Below are positions 17,053-26,501 of a DNA stretch of 36,295 bases, one piece after another. A model generated the notes under the pieces. The model was given only the letters and a program-made list of their open reading frames with translations, did no database searches and was not told where the DNA came from. Position 1 is the first letter of the stretch; the number at the start of each line of letters is the position of its first letter. The stretch is from Spirochaetota bacterium (GTDB lineage Bacteria > Spirochaetota > Spirochaetia > Treponematales > UBA12059): positions 1-36,295 of the forward strand of contig JAPLSN010000038.1 of the NCBI GenBank assembly GCA_026398615.1, in the 5' to 3' direction. Made by a program: the position numbers and the translations under genes.

Positions 17053-17072
17053 GCTCATTTTTTCGAATGAGC
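17053..17072 (+). terminator. Possible terminator of the selenium supply operon
   Basis: GCTCATT (17053-17059) pairs with AATGAGC (17066-17072) around a six-base T-rich loop, eight bases after the DUF3343 stop. Only ATTTCAT follows, so the T-run is weak. Confidence 0.45.
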
Positions 17073-17365
17073 ATTTCATCTTCGTGCACAGGATGCCCGG
17101 GTATACTGAGCCCAGGAAATCGGACAGATTGGGAGGCACGAATAAGGTGGACGTTCCCTTCTTGATGAAGACAAGGAGCACCTGAACGTCGCAATGCAGT
17201 TGCAGACTGGCGACATGCCAGAGCATGTCGCGCTGCTATCGTTGGTCTTGGCATGTGCCTTCATGATTCAGTATATTTGCCTTGACGCATCGGACAGCCG
17301 AATATAATCCGGGTGACGCACGCTCCCCTTTGACTCGTTTCAACCCTGATGCTAGGATTGTCGTC
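17073..17365. other. Intergenic region with promoter candidates for the DUF4384 gene
   Basis: I recognise no gene here; the minus-strand open frames do not resemble known proteins. TTGACG (17282-17287) with TATAAT (17303-17308) is a near-consensus promoter, but its spacer is 15 bases. TTGACT (17330-17335) with TAGGAT (17353-17358) has a 17-base spacer but lies only seven bases before the ATG, and would give a very short or absent leader. Confidence 0.4.
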
Positions 17366-18394
17366 ATGCATGCAAAAACCGCGGTTCGTCTGTTCGTTGC
17401 GCTCCTTTTGACGACGGGTGCGGCTTCGGCGCAGGATTGGGCGGTCTCCCTTCCCGGAACGCTCGACCGGATGGCGAGCTCCTACTACCTTCCCACCGTC
17501 AACGCGGCCTTCGGGACATTCACCTTCGCATACACCGAACTGTCGAGTCCCTTTTCTCGCTGGTTCGAAGAGCGGCTCGCCGATGCCGCGGCCAGGAGCC
17601 GCAACGTCAAGCTCTTCAACAAGGCCGCCGCCGCCGCGATGGATCCGGCATTCAGGGCCGTCTACGCGGATCTCTTCGCGTCGAACGAGGTCGGAGCCCT
17701 CCTCCACGGGCGATATTATGAAGAAAACGATGGTGTCCGCGTCCGGATCGAGCTCACCGGGCTCTCTGACGGCATCCTCATCGGCACGGCCGAATTCCGG
17801 ATACCGAAGCGCGATATCCCCGCCGGTCTTCCGGTAGACCCGGGAAAAGCCGCCGAAGCTGCGGCTGCGAGCCTCGCTTCCATCGTTTCAGCGGGTGCCT
17901 CTGGCGGATCTTTCGACAAGCGACTCGGCGTTTCCGCAAGCACCGACCGGGGGGCCGGCGCAGTCTATCGCGAGGGCGAGGCGATGTCCGTACTTGTCAC
18001 GGTGAGCGCGGACGCCTACCTCAAGGTCTACCACGTCGACGTCAAGGGCGCCGTCCAGCTCATCTGGCCGAACCGCTTCGGCGGCGGTCAGGGTCTGGTT
18101 CGCGCGGGGGCCGCCGTGCGTATTCCGGGCGAGGGGGCGCCCTTCGAATTCCGGATGACGCCGCCCTACGGCACGGAGTTCATCAAGGTGATCGCCTCGA
18201 CCGCGCCCTTTGCCGGGAAGGAAGGCGACTTCGCCGATCTCCGCGAAGGGGCGAGCGACAACGCCCGGGCGGCCATAACGAGAGGGCTCTCGGTAGTAGG
18301 CACCGGAGCCAATGCTTCGACGGCAGGCGTTGCGGGGCCGGCTTCCATGGCCGAAGCCACTGCCAGCTATGTCATCATGGAAGCCCGGCCATGA
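17366..18394 (+). CDS. Exported DUF4384 domain protein
   Basis: The 342-residue protein starts with a clear signal peptide, MHAKTAVRLFVALLLTTGAA followed by SAQDW, with cleavage likely after SAQ near residue 24. The C-terminal half (about 190-340), with YREGEAMSVLVTVSADAYLK and then VYHVDVKGAVQLIWPN, matches DUF4384, a domain of surface and secreted proteins whose role is unknown. The N-terminal part contains an FxFAYTELSSPFSRWFEERL stretch and resembles the CsgG-like or outer-membrane assembly regions found in spirochaete proteins, but I cannot name it. The start at 17366 is chosen because only it gives a signal peptide at the N-terminus. The next gene begins 19 bases downstream, so the two may be co-transcribed. 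Confidence 0.7.
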   Translation: MHAKTAVRLFVALLLTTGAASAQDWAVSLPGTLDRMASSYYLPTVNAAFGTFTFAYTELSSPFSRWFEERLADAAARSRNVKLFNKAAAAAMDPAFRAVYADLFASNEVGALLHGRYYEENDGVRVRIELTGLSDGILIGTAEFRIPKRDIPAGLPVDPGKAAEAAAASLASIVSAGASGGSFDKRLGVSASTDRGAGAVYREGEAMSVLVTVSADAYLKVYHVDVKGAVQLIWPNRFGGGQGLVRAGAAVRIPGEGAPFEFRMTPPYGTEFIKVIASTAPFAGKEGDFADLREGASDNARAAITRGLSVVGTGANASTAGVAGPASMAEATASYVIMEARP

Positions 18395-18413
18395 CGGCCA
18401 CGGTGGATGCGTG

Positions 18414-20321
18414 ATGGACCGGTCGCAGGGTGCGGATACGCGGGCGAACGCGAAGCGCGGGAATCGGACCCGGCGGCCGACGGTGCATGCGGCGGGCAGG
18501 GTGTCGTACGCCATCAGGAAACTCATCGAAGGAACCTTCGGGCGGCTGCTCCTGTCCTTCGCCTTGGTGATGGGACTCGTCATCCTCGTTTTCGGCCTCG
18601 TATTCGCTTTCATCGGCGCGGGCACGGGGTTCAAGGATCCCTTCTGGTTTTCCTTCCTTTCGCTCCTCGGTCCGGACGCGCTGTTCACGGTCGATGAAAC
18701 CGCAACGCCCACGAGGACTGTCGCCGCGATTCTCGTGGCCTTCGGCATCGTCGCGTTCAACGGCATCATCGTGGCCATCGTCGTATCGCGGCTCCAGCGC
18801 GAATTCGAAGCCATCCATGAAGGGCGGGGGAGGATTTTTGAACGCGGCCACGTCGTCCTGCTCGGGTGGACGGATTCGACGCCGGCCTTGCTGCGCGGGC
18901 TCGACGACTGGTGCGTCACGGAGGGCCGGAAGCTCCTCGTCGTGACGACGGCCGACGAGGCAAGCGAGGACCTGGTGCGATCCCTGCCGCGATTCCGGAA
19001 GCTGGCCGTAACCCACCGTCGCGGGCTCCCGCAGGGCGAAGGAATCCTCGAGACGGTGGCCGCCGGCGATGCATCCTGCATCATCATCCAGTATGACAAG
19101 TTTTCCCCGGCGGAAATCGAGGATCCCGCCGATGACGCGGTGCGGGATGCCTCCGTGGCTACCGCCTACATCGCCGCCCGGGCCGAGCTCGGGGAGAGTC
19201 TGCCGCCCTGCGTCGTGTCCATGCGAGGCCCGGGAAGGATGCGGGACCTCGAACCTTTCCTCGATCCGGGCACCCGAATGTTCGACGAGGACAGGTTCGT
19301 GGGCGCCTATATCGCGACGCTGTGCATCGAGCCGCTAGTCTACGCGGCCCTCGACGAGATGCTTTCCTTCCGCGGTTGCGAACTGCACTTCAGGGATGCC
19401 CGCGAAGATGTCGGCCTGGAATTCCGGGAGCTTCAGGCGCGCTACGATCTCGCCCTGCCGGTCGGCATTTTGCGTCGGGGACTGCTTTCCCTCGTCCCCG
19501 ACCCGTGCGAACGGATAGGGACCGGGGATACCGTGGTGTTCATCGCCGAGAATGACAAGGCCTGCCTCCGACCGGATCATGGTGCCCCCGGACAGGAACT
19601 GCCTTCGTCCGATGCACTCCGGCTGGAGTTCATTCCGGCCTCGAGCGTGCGCGGTCGGCGGGAATTGCTCGTGGTAGGCAGGAACCGCCTCCTTCCGCAT
19701 ATCCTGGAAGAATTCCATCGGGCAGGCATCGGGGTCCGCGCCATCCCCGCGCCCGGGATGGATACGGATGACGACGACAGGGAAATGGACTACGATTGGG
19801 CATCCGTGGACGATTTGGCAGGATTCGAGCGCATCCTGCTGCTGGCTGACGATACCGGGCGGGATCGCGCCCAGACCGACGCGGAAACGGTTTTCAGGAC
19901 GCTTTCCCTCATGCGGTACCGCGATTCGACCGGCGCAGGATTCGCCATTGCCGCCGAGTTCCTCGATCCGGTTACCGAGGGGGCCATGAGCCTTCTCCCG
20001 GGAACTGGTTTCACCTGGATAGTCGGGACTCAGGTCAGCTCCGAACTCCTGGCAATGGCAGCGATACACCGTGGCTATCTTGACGCGTTCGACGACCTGC
20101 TCTCCGAAAGCGGTACGAGGATATTGACGGGTACCCTGCACCGGAACGACGCCACTCGAAGACTGACATTCGGCGAGGCGGTTTTCCTGCTCGGCAGGGA
20201 AAACCGGATCGTGCCGATCGGCATTTTCGAGGATGGACGATTCATCCTCAATCCGAACCGCTCGACACCTCTCGAGGACGGAGCGGAAATCGCCGTGATC
20301 GCGCCGTTCGACCTGGCTTGA
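18414..20321 (+). CDS. CASTOR/POLLUX-like putative ion channel
   Basis: The 635-residue protein has two clear membrane segments (about 43-66 and 104-126) flanking a pore-like stretch (FWFSFLSLLGPDALF). A basic helix follows, and then two RCK-like nucleotide-binding halves: one begins with GHVVLLGWTD near residue 145, the other with RELLVVGRNRLL near residue 415. This order matches bacterial relatives of the plant CASTOR/POLLUX channels, which conduct cations and are gated by the ring of RCK domains. The start is ATG 18414; the longer frame upstream runs inside the preceding gene. No partner gene indicates which ion is carried. Other RCK-containing channels are possible. Confidence 0.7.
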   Translation: MDRSQGADTRANAKRGNRTRRPTVHAAGRVSYAIRKLIEGTFGRLLLSFALVMGLVILVFGLVFAFIGAGTGFKDPFWFSFLSLLGPDALFTVDETATPTRTVAAILVAFGIVAFNGIIVAIVVSRLQREFEAIHEGRGRIFERGHVVLLGWTDSTPALLRGLDDWCVTEGRKLLVVTTADEASEDLVRSLPRFRKLAVTHRRGLPQGEGILETVAAGDASCIIIQYDKFSPAEIEDPADDAVRDASVATAYIAARAELGESLPPCVVSMRGPGRMRDLEPFLDPGTRMFDEDRFVGAYIATLCIEPLVYAALDEMLSFRGCELHFRDAREDVGLEFRELQARYDLALPVGILRRGLLSLVPDPCERIGTGDTVVFIAENDKACLRPDHGAPGQELPSSDALRLEFIPASSVRGRRELLVVGRNRLLPHILEEFHRAGIGVRAIPAPGMDTDDDDREMDYDWASVDDLAGFERILLLADDTGRDRAQTDAETVFRTLSLMRYRDSTGAGFAIAAEFLDPVTEGAMSLLPGTGFTWIVGTQVSSELLAMAAIHRGYLDAFDDLLSESGTRILTGTLHRNDATRRLTFGEAVFLLGRENRIVPIGIFEDGRFILNPNRSTPLEDGAEIAVIAPFDLA

Positions 20322-20657
20322 CCTCAGGCGGGCAACGATCCGGCAAAAGGGAAGCCGGGATTTTGCCATCATCCTCCGGAGCGAGGACGGTTGCGGGTCA
20401 TGCCACGGGGAGCCATGATTCATGAGCCAATTTAAATAGATTACTTCTGATATTGGCTTTGCGATTATCGCCAGAATACTGGCGCTCATGGTTCTTGACA
20501 TTTGGATGAACCGTTGCGCACATCGCGCATCAAAAAGGTAGCTCTTTCAGGATACATCTATATTTTGAAAGAGCCTCTCATGATTGTCGGTTCAGGATCC
20601 CGGTTCAGGGGACCCAGCCTGCCAGCGAGCGATCGAATAAGGTAAAGGAACGTCAGC
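20322..20657. other. Gene-free region with hairpins before the GPH symporter
   Basis: No coding frame is supported. CGCCAG (20469-20474) and CTGGCG (20479-20484) make a small hairpin. GCTCTTTCA (20541-20549) pairs with TGAAAGAGC (20566-20574) around a 16-base AT-rich loop, which could be a terminator or the leader structure of the next gene. TTGACA lies near 20497 but lacks a well-placed -10 element. Confidence 0.4.
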
Positions 20658-21950
20658 ATGGATCGTCTGCCTCTTTCGAAAAAGCTCTCGTATGCCACCG
20701 GAGGGCTCGCGCTCAACTACGCGAACCTCCTCATAAGCCAATGGCTGCTCAGGCTCTACTCGCCCGACAAGGAGCATGCCCTCGTGCCGGTCGGCCTGTT
20801 CTCCCTGATCTTCCTTTCGGGGCGGATCATGGACGGGATCACGGATCCGCTCGTCGGGTACATCAGCGACCATACGAGGACCAGGTTCGGGCGGCGCATC
20901 CCGTACGTGGCGGGCGCGATACTGCCAACCGCCCTCGTTTCCTGCCTCATGTGGATGCCGCCGTTCGCGGGCGGCCTGAATCCACTGAATGCCGTGTATC
21001 TCCTCGTCTGCGTCCAGCTTTTCTTCATCTTCTGGACCCTGCTCGCGAATCCCTACCTGAGCCTGATCCCGCAGCTCTCAGGCGATCCGAAGGACCGCGT
21101 CGACATCACCACGTTCCAGGCCGTCTTCATCATGTTCGGGACCTTCCTCTCGGCGTTCATCGGCAACATCAAGGCCAGCTTCGGCTGGGCGGGTCTCGGC
21201 GTATCCGTGGGTCTCGTCACCCTGGTCTCCTTCCTGCCGACCCTGTTCATGATCCGCGAACCCTCGTCGCGGGAACTGCCCACGGAAGGAAAGGCGCTCA
21301 ACCCCCTGCGGATGGCCGGCAACATCGCATCCACCTTCCGTAACACGCCATTCATATTCCTCCTGGCTTCCACCTCGCTGTTCTGGTTCTCGCTCAACCT
21401 CGCCATCATTTTGGTTCCCTTCTGGATGCAGTATGTCGTCCACATGGGAGATGACGCGGTCGTGCTCGCGATGCTCCCCTTCCTCGTTTCGAACATCCTC
21501 TTCTTTTTCGTTTTCAACGCCCTCGCCAAGAAGGCGGGCAAGTTCCCCGTATTCATGATCACGCTCGCGGGGTCGGCCGTGGCCGTTCTCGCGCTCTTCC
21601 TGGTCAGAGAAGGAGAGGGCGCTCTCCTCTCCACGCAGATCGCCATGGCCATCTACGGCATCCCGACCGCGGGGTTCCAGATGCTTCCGAACGCGCTGCT
21701 CGCCGACGTGGTCGACAGGGATGAAACGATATCGGGTCAGCGCCGCGAAGCGCTCTACTTCGGGCTCCAGGCCGTCTTCCAGAAAGTGGCCATCGGGTTT
21801 TCGATCACGGCAGCGGGTTTTCTCATGTACTGGGGCGGCGACGCGCTACCCACGGTGGCCGGCCTCAAGTTCATCGTCGTCACGGCCTCGGTGGCCGCCG
21901 CGCTCGCCACGATGGCATTTTCGTTCTACGCGATACGGGAGAAGACATGA
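20658..21950 (+). CDS. GPH-family sugar:cation symporter (MelB-like)
   Basis: The 430-residue protein has about 12 membrane segments. The conserved loop SDHTRTRFGRRIPY (around residues 70-85) and the preceding SGRIMDGITDPLVGY are the signature of the glycoside-pentoside-hexuronide symporters. The acidic residue in MDGITDP is the kind that binds the coupling cation. The substrate cannot be told; the absence of a nearby glycoside hydrolase gives no hint. A weak AAAGGA precedes the ATG. The stop is 28 bases before the start chosen for fdhD, so the two may be co-transcribed although their functions look unrelated. Confidence 0.83.
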   Translation: MDRLPLSKKLSYATGGLALNYANLLISQWLLRLYSPDKEHALVPVGLFSLIFLSGRIMDGITDPLVGYISDHTRTRFGRRIPYVAGAILPTALVSCLMWMPPFAGGLNPLNAVYLLVCVQLFFIFWTLLANPYLSLIPQLSGDPKDRVDITTFQAVFIMFGTFLSAFIGNIKASFGWAGLGVSVGLVTLVSFLPTLFMIREPSSRELPTEGKALNPLRMAGNIASTFRNTPFIFLLASTSLFWFSLNLAIILVPFWMQYVVHMGDDAVVLAMLPFLVSNILFFFVFNALAKKAGKFPVFMITLAGSAVAVLALFLVREGEGALLSTQIAMAIYGIPTAGFQMLPNALLADVVDRDETISGQRREALYFGLQAVFQKVAIGFSITAAGFLMYWGGDALPTVAGLKFIVVTASVAAALATMAFSFYAIREKT

Positions 21951-21978
21951 GCTTGCGGCCCCGTCCCGCGTGGCCTTC

Positions 21979-22728
21979 ATGATTTCTTCGCGCAGGCCTC
22001 TCGCGTACGAGCGGCCCGTCGAGCTCAGGTTGAACGGCGGGCGGCTCGTGACCCTCATGTGCACGCCATTCGACCTCGACGAACTGGGCGTGGGTCATCT
22101 CCTCGCGATGGGTATCCTGCGCGACCGGAGCGAACTCGCGTCCATCTACGTGTGCCCGGATCTTGGCTACGTCGATATCGAGATGGCGGGCGTCCCCCGG
22201 GCGGATACCGGCTCGCTTCATGCCGTCGTCGCTTCGGGCTGCGGTTCGGAAGGGGATATCTTCCCCGACCTTTCCGCCATTTCCGCGGTGCGGACGGATT
22301 TTTCCATCGCTCTGGATGTCCTGGCCGGATTCGCCCGCGCGATGTACGAAAGCGCAAGCATGTATCGCGCGACGGGAGGCGTGCACTGCGCGTCCCTGGT
22401 CCTGGGGGATGGTTCGCGCGGACGCCAGGTGATCCGCGAGGACGTCGGGCGGCACAATGCCGTGGACAAGGTGCTTGGCCGCGCCTTCCTCGACGGGGCG
22501 GCCTTTGGCGGGACCTGCATCCTCACGAGCGGCCGGATCGCCGCCGACATGGCGCTCAAGGCCGCCGCGGCCGGCGTACCGGTTCTTGCCACGAGGAGCA
22601 TACCGACGTCGGCAGCCTATGAGATCGCCTCGAAGCTCGGGATCACGCTCGTGGGAAGGCTCGGATCGTCCGAACCTTCGGTATATACCTGGCCGGAACG
22701 CATCGCGCCCGGGGGCGTGATCGCGTGA
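21979..22728 (+). CDS. fdhD: FdhD, sulfurtransferase for formate dehydrogenase activation
   Basis: FdhD moves sulfur from a cysteine desulfurase to the Mo/W cofactor of formate dehydrogenase, which is essential for activity. The 249-residue protein has the opening RPLAYERPVELRLNGG, the segment FDLDELGVGHLLAMGI, the active-site loop ASGCGSEG with Cys88, and the conserved REDVGRHNAVDKVLGRAF, TSGRIAADMALKAA and ATRSIPTSAAYEIA. Many FdhD proteins have a CxxC pair in the loop; here only one cysteine is seen. The start is uncertain: ATG 21979 is used, with an in-frame GTG at 21970 as the alternative, and no clear ribosome site for either. It lies 14 kb from fdhA but is its expected partner. Confidence 0.9.
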   Translation: MISSRRPLAYERPVELRLNGGRLVTLMCTPFDLDELGVGHLLAMGILRDRSELASIYVCPDLGYVDIEMAGVPRADTGSLHAVVASGCGSEGDIFPDLSAISAVRTDFSIALDVLAGFARAMYESASMYRATGGVHCASLVLGDGSRGRQVIREDVGRHNAVDKVLGRAFLDGAAFGGTCILTSGRIAADMALKAAAAGVPVLATRSIPTSAAYEIASKLGITLVGRLGSSEPSVYTWPERIAPGGVIA

Positions 22729-22782
22729 GGGAATTTGCGGAACGACGCGGCAGCGTCATGCACATTTCTCAAGGAGGAAACG

Positions 22783-23025
22783 ATGTTCGGAAGGATCGGA
22801 CCCACGGAACTCATCCTGATTCTCGTGATCGCGCTCGTCATCTTCGGCCCGAAGAAACTGCCTGAGATCGGCAAGGCGCTCGGCGAGGCGCTTCGCCAGT
22901 TCAGGAAGCAGGCGGAACGCGTCACGGACGACGCGGACGAGCGGCCGGACGCATCGGCGCATCCACCGGCTGGCGGGAGTCATGAGGGCAGGGACAGGAA
23001 CGACGCGGACGGCGGGGCATCCTGA
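22783..23025 (+). CDS. tatA: TatA, twin-arginine translocase pore subunit
   Basis: The 80-residue protein has the TatA layout: one N-terminal membrane helix ([20 protein letters not shown], where FGP is the hinge), then an amphipathic helix ([17 protein letters not shown]), then an acidic low-complexity tail. AAGGAGG precedes the ATG at 22783. tatC follows 77 bases downstream and no tatB is present, so this is a minimal TatA-TatC system. The Tat pathway exports folded cofactor-containing proteins. The formate dehydrogenase in this window has no Tat signal, so the substrates must lie elsewhere. Confidence 0.9.
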   Translation: MFGRIGPTELILILVIALVIFGPKKLPEIGKALGEALRQFRKQAERVTDDADERPDASAHPPAGGSHEGRDRNDADGGAS

Positions 23026-23102
23026 GCCTCGCGGTCATGCGTCATGCGGGGTTCGGGGGGATGGCGGTCCGCGGTTTCCCGTCCGCGTGGAGTTGACGGA
23101 TC

Positions 23103-23867
23103 ATGGATGACACGCGCATGGATTTCGTGGGGCATCTCTCCGAGCTGAGGAAGCGCCTGCTGGTTTCCCTGGCCGCGTTCCTCGTCGCCGGCGCTGCGGT
23201 CTTTCCGTTCGCGGGAGGGCTGGCCGAGTTCGCATCCAGCCCGGCGAAGGGCGTCAGGCTGGTCTACCTCTCGCCGCCCGAGCTCTTCATGTCGTACGTC
23301 GAACTGGCGCTCGCCGCCGGACTAGTCCTGTCCATGCCGGTGATCCTTTTCGAAGCCTGGCGCTTCGTGAAGCCCGCGCTCGACCGCCGCGAACGGCGGG
23401 CGGTGCTGTCAGCCGTTGTCGCCGGGGCTGTCCTCTTCGCATCGGGAGCGGCCTTCGCGTTCCTGGCGGTCGTCCCGCTCACCGTTCGCTTTTTCCTCTC
23501 TTTTTCCGCTCCCGGGATCGAGGCAATGTATTCCATCGCCGAGTACCTGGATTTCGTGACCGGTATCGTCATCGCCTTCGGCATCGCGTTCGAGTTGCCG
23601 GTCGTGGCTTGGACCCTCGGTTCGCTCAGGCTGGTCGACTCGCTCGCGTTCGCGAAGGCCCGAGGTCCGGCGGTGCTCGTCATCTTCATCGTCGCGGCGA
23701 TCCTTACGCCGCCTGACGTGGTTTCGCAGCTGCTCCTCGCCCTGCCGCTCGTGGGCCTGTACGAAGTCTCAGCCGTCCTGCTCCGTGTCCAGGAAGCCGG
23801 CCGGGTCCGGCGGACCCGACGGCTCGGACCGGCCGGGTCGCCGCAGGTTCCTGGCGTTTCCGGGTGA
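23103..23867 (+). CDS. tatC: TatC, twin-arginine translocase receptor subunit
   Basis: The 254-residue membrane protein starts with MDFVGHLSELRKRLL, the conserved TatC N-terminus that binds the twin-arginine signal, and has about six hydrophobic segments. The periplasmic-loop Pro and the FxxPV/FEAWRFVKPAL stretch are typical. FGIAFELPVV contains the membrane-buried Glu conserved in the family. The gene ends 14 bases before the stop of the glycogen debranching gene on the other strand. The C-terminal tail is rich in Arg and Pro. Confidence 0.9.
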   Translation: MDDTRMDFVGHLSELRKRLLVSLAAFLVAGAAVFPFAGGLAEFASSPAKGVRLVYLSPPELFMSYVELALAAGLVLSMPVILFEAWRFVKPALDRRERRAVLSAVVAGAVLFASGAAFAFLAVVPLTVRFFLSFSAPGIEAMYSIAEYLDFVTGIVIAFGIAFELPVVAWTLGSLRLVDSLAFAKARGPAVLVIFIVAAILTPPDVVSQLLLALPLVGLYEVSAVLLRVQEAGRVRRTRRLGPAGSPQVPGVSG

Positions 23868-23881
23868 CGACCGGGAAACCA

Positions 23882-26284
23882 TCAGAACGAAGCCAAGAGG
23901 ACGATGGAACAAGCCTTCACCACGTAATCTCCCTCGATGGTCGCCGCGGCCTCCACCGGCCACGCGTTGTCTGATACGGATTCGGCCCAGTATGCCGTGT
24001 CGGCGAGCCGTTTCCACACAGTCCCGCGATCCGGCACCCCGAGCAGGAAGCGCCGCTCGTCGTACGACATGTTGACGAGGACGAGATAATCCCGGTCGCC
24101 CACGGCGCTCCCGTCGATTCGGAGCATGAAAGCGATATCCTCGCGGGATTCGTAGTCTGCATGGCCGTCCGGTTTCGAGTATGCCATGCCCATGTCGTAG
24201 TTACCCTGTCTGAGAGCGCGGCTGGACGCCCGCAGGCGGATCATGGAGCGGGCGAAGAGGAAAAGCGTGTCGATCCCGTCGGGCTTGGAGTCGACGCCCA
24301 GGTTGTCATGGTAGGGCGCTCCTGGGAAACCCGTCGGAACCCGCTGCGGAGCGTCGGTGGCGATCATGTCGTAGTTGTTCCACGTGGCGACGGAGTCCAG
24401 GTTGTAGGGATTATTGTTGCCATTCTGCGTCCGACCGAACTCGTCGCCGTAGACGGTCATGGGGACCCCCCGGCTCAGGAACTGGAACGCGAGGAAATTG
24501 CGGATGCGCTGCCTTCTGAACGCTTCGACGTCCGGGCATCCGGAGGCCGGCGGGACCCACGCTGAATCCCACGATTCGTTTTCGGAGGCGCCGCCGTCAG
24601 AGGGTCCGAACGGCCACGGGCCATCGTTTCGCCGTGCGTTGTACGACACGAGATCGGCCAGCGTGAAACCGTCATGGGCGGTGATGAAGTTCACCGAGCG
24701 TTCGGGGCCGCCCTGGTCCTGGAAGTGGAGCCAGTCCCCGTGGAGGGCGTCGGCGGGCGAGATCGGGCCGTCCGTGGATCCCTTCATGAAGCGTCGGACC
24801 GTGTCGCGGTAGCGTCCATTCCACTCGGCCCAGCGATCGGGGAAATTCCCCACCTGGTAGCCGCCCCCGGCGGTATCCCACGCCTCGGCGATGACTTCAG
24901 CGTCGCGCGACTGCGCCAGGTCCGCGATGCTGACGAGGATGTCCGCCCTCGGATCGAAACCGAACGACCTGGCCTGCACGCGGCCGAGCGCGGGCGCGAG
25001 GTCGAAGCGGTACCCGTCGACGCCCATTTCGTCGAGCCAGTATGTCAGCGAATCGAGGATCAGGTTCCTGACCGGGCCTGAGCCCGCGTTCAGGTTGTTA
25101 CCGCAGCCCGTGCTCTCCCAGTATGACGTCGGATCCCCGGGCACGAGCGCGTAGTAAGCCGCATTGTCGAGGCCCCGGAAGGAGAGTATTTCCGCGCTCA
25201 TCCGGGTCGAGTCCCAGATGCCGCCTTCTCCCGTATGGTTGAATACCACGTCGAGGTAGACCTCGATCCCGCATTCATGGAAGGCGCGGACCATGGACTT
25301 GAATTCGCGCGTCGGTCCGCCCGCGGACCTGTCCGATGAAAACCGCCGGTCCGGCGCGAAATAGCCGTACGTCATGTATCCCCAGAAATTCCCGCCCGGA
25401 CGATCGTCGGGGTTGTCGTCGTTGGCCGATTCGTGGACCGGGAGGAATTCGATCGCCGTGTACCCGAGGGCCTGGAGGTATGGCGCCATGAGCCCGGCGC
25501 CCGCGTACGTACCCCTCTGGCTTTTCGGCACGTCGGGCACCGAACCGAAACCGGGCACGCGGGCCAGGATCTTCGAAAGCCGCGAGGCCGAAGGGTGCGC
25601 GGTGAGCCCGCGCACATGGGCTTCGTAGATGATGGAATCCTCCGCGGCCAGCTTCGGCTTGGCGCCGAAGGACGTGGTATCCGAGACGACGACCGATTTC
25701 GGGGCTCGCTTCCCGGTATCCACGTTCCGCCTGTCCAAGGGAACCCCGCCGGCGAGGGTTCCACCGTAGATCTGGGCGTGCGAGACGTTGCGCCCCCCGG
25801 TCCCGTACATCCCCGCGTCGTCGCCGAGGGCAAGGATCCCGGGGGTGACACGATCGTGCGAGAGTTCGCGGGCATAGGGATCGAAGAGCAGCTTGTTTGG
25901 GTTGAATCGGTTTCCCGCCCCGTCGACGTCGGCGACGAAGCCCGTCCCGCTGTTGCCCCTGCGCCATCCCGGATCGAAACGCCAGTTGGGTCCCCATGCG
26001 CGGAAACCGTAGAGAGCGCCGGCGCCGACGCCGGAAACATGAGCCCTGAAGATTCCGTCCGGACCCTTCGCCATGAAGTAATCCCTCGCCGCGTCGCTCC
26101 CGATGGCCTCGTCGTACAGTTCGAGGACGAGCGCTTCCGCGGTACCGGAATACACGGCGAAGCGGCATGAGCCGTCGTCGCCGGTCAGCGCGCCGAGCGG
26201 CCATGTGGCTGCTGTCCAGGACCCCTCGTTGACGGGCGCATAACGTCCCGTGACGGGATGTTTCGATCCGATACGGTCGCTCAT
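23882..26284 (-). CDS. glgX: Glycogen debranching enzyme / isoamylase (GH13)
   Basis: The 800-residue protein hydrolyses alpha-1,6 branch points of glycogen or starch. It has an N-terminal carbohydrate-binding beta domain (about 20-130, with LELYDEAIGSD and YGFRAWGP), then the GH13 barrel with DVVFNHTGEG, the nucleophile Asp in GYRFDLAPALG, the acid/base Glu in EVIAEAWDTAGG, and the transition-state stabiliser in NFITAHDG. A C-terminal beta domain follows. The GlgX-specific GNNNPYNLDS and ETRDxxS-like region are recognisable. The start is ATG 26284 with GGGGAGAG upstream; the open frame continues about 98 codons further but crosses the intergenic region. It is convergent with tatC. No other glycogen gene is in the window. 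Confidence 0.9.
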   Translation of the reverse strand: MSDRIGSKHPVTGRYAPVNEGSWTAATWPLGALTGDDGSCRFAVYSGTAEALVLELYDEAIGSDAARDYFMAKGPDGIFRAHVSGVGAGALYGFRAWGPNWRFDPGWRRGNSGTGFVADVDGAGNRFNPNKLLFDPYARELSHDRVTPGILALGDDAGMYGTGGRNVSHAQIYGGTLAGGVPLDRRNVDTGKRAPKSVVVSDTTSFGAKPKLAAEDSIIYEAHVRGLTAHPSASRLSKILARVPGFGSVPDVPKSQRGTYAGAGLMAPYLQALGYTAIEFLPVHESANDDNPDDRPGGNFWGYMTYGYFAPDRRFSSDRSAGGPTREFKSMVRAFHECGIEVYLDVVFNHTGEGGIWDSTRMSAEILSFRGLDNAAYYALVPGDPTSYWESTGCGNNLNAGSGPVRNLILDSLTYWLDEMGVDGYRFDLAPALGRVQARSFGFDPRADILVSIADLAQSRDAEVIAEAWDTAGGGYQVGNFPDRWAEWNGRYRDTVRRFMKGSTDGPISPADALHGDWLHFQDQGGPERSVNFITAHDGFTLADLVSYNARRNDGPWPFGPSDGGASENESWDSAWVPPASGCPDVEAFRRQRIRNFLAFQFLSRGVPMTVYGDEFGRTQNGNNNPYNLDSVATWNNYDMIATDAPQRVPTGFPGAPYHDNLGVDSKPDGIDTLFLFARSMIRLRASSRALRQGNYDMGMAYSKPDGHADYESREDIAFMLRIDGSAVGDRDYLVLVNMSYDERRFLLGVPDRGTVWKRLADTAYWAESVSDNAWPVEAAATIEGDYVVKACSIVLLASF

Positions 26285-26501
26285 GATACTCTCCCCGCCG
26301 GCACAATCCGGCATTGCGACGGGCGCGGCGTTGCGGCTGTGCCCTGCACTACAGTATATTGTATGGCGAAACCTTTCGCGATGCCGCAACGCCCCATTTT
26401 TCGGTGCCCGGCAGGATGACGCCATGACATGTTTCGACGCTGCATCCGCCCGCCGGTGGCGTGAGAGGCGGACAGGCGCGCGACGAACGGAGGGAACCGA
26501 C

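Noticed and set aside
17076-17264. Minus-strand open frames between DUF3343 and the DUF4384 gene
   Set aside because: No recognisable motif, no ribosome site, and they run into the DUF3343 gene.
21721-21978. An 86-codon N-terminal extension of FdhD
   Set aside because: It overlaps the GPH symporter in another frame and is Arg/Ser-rich out-of-frame sequence.
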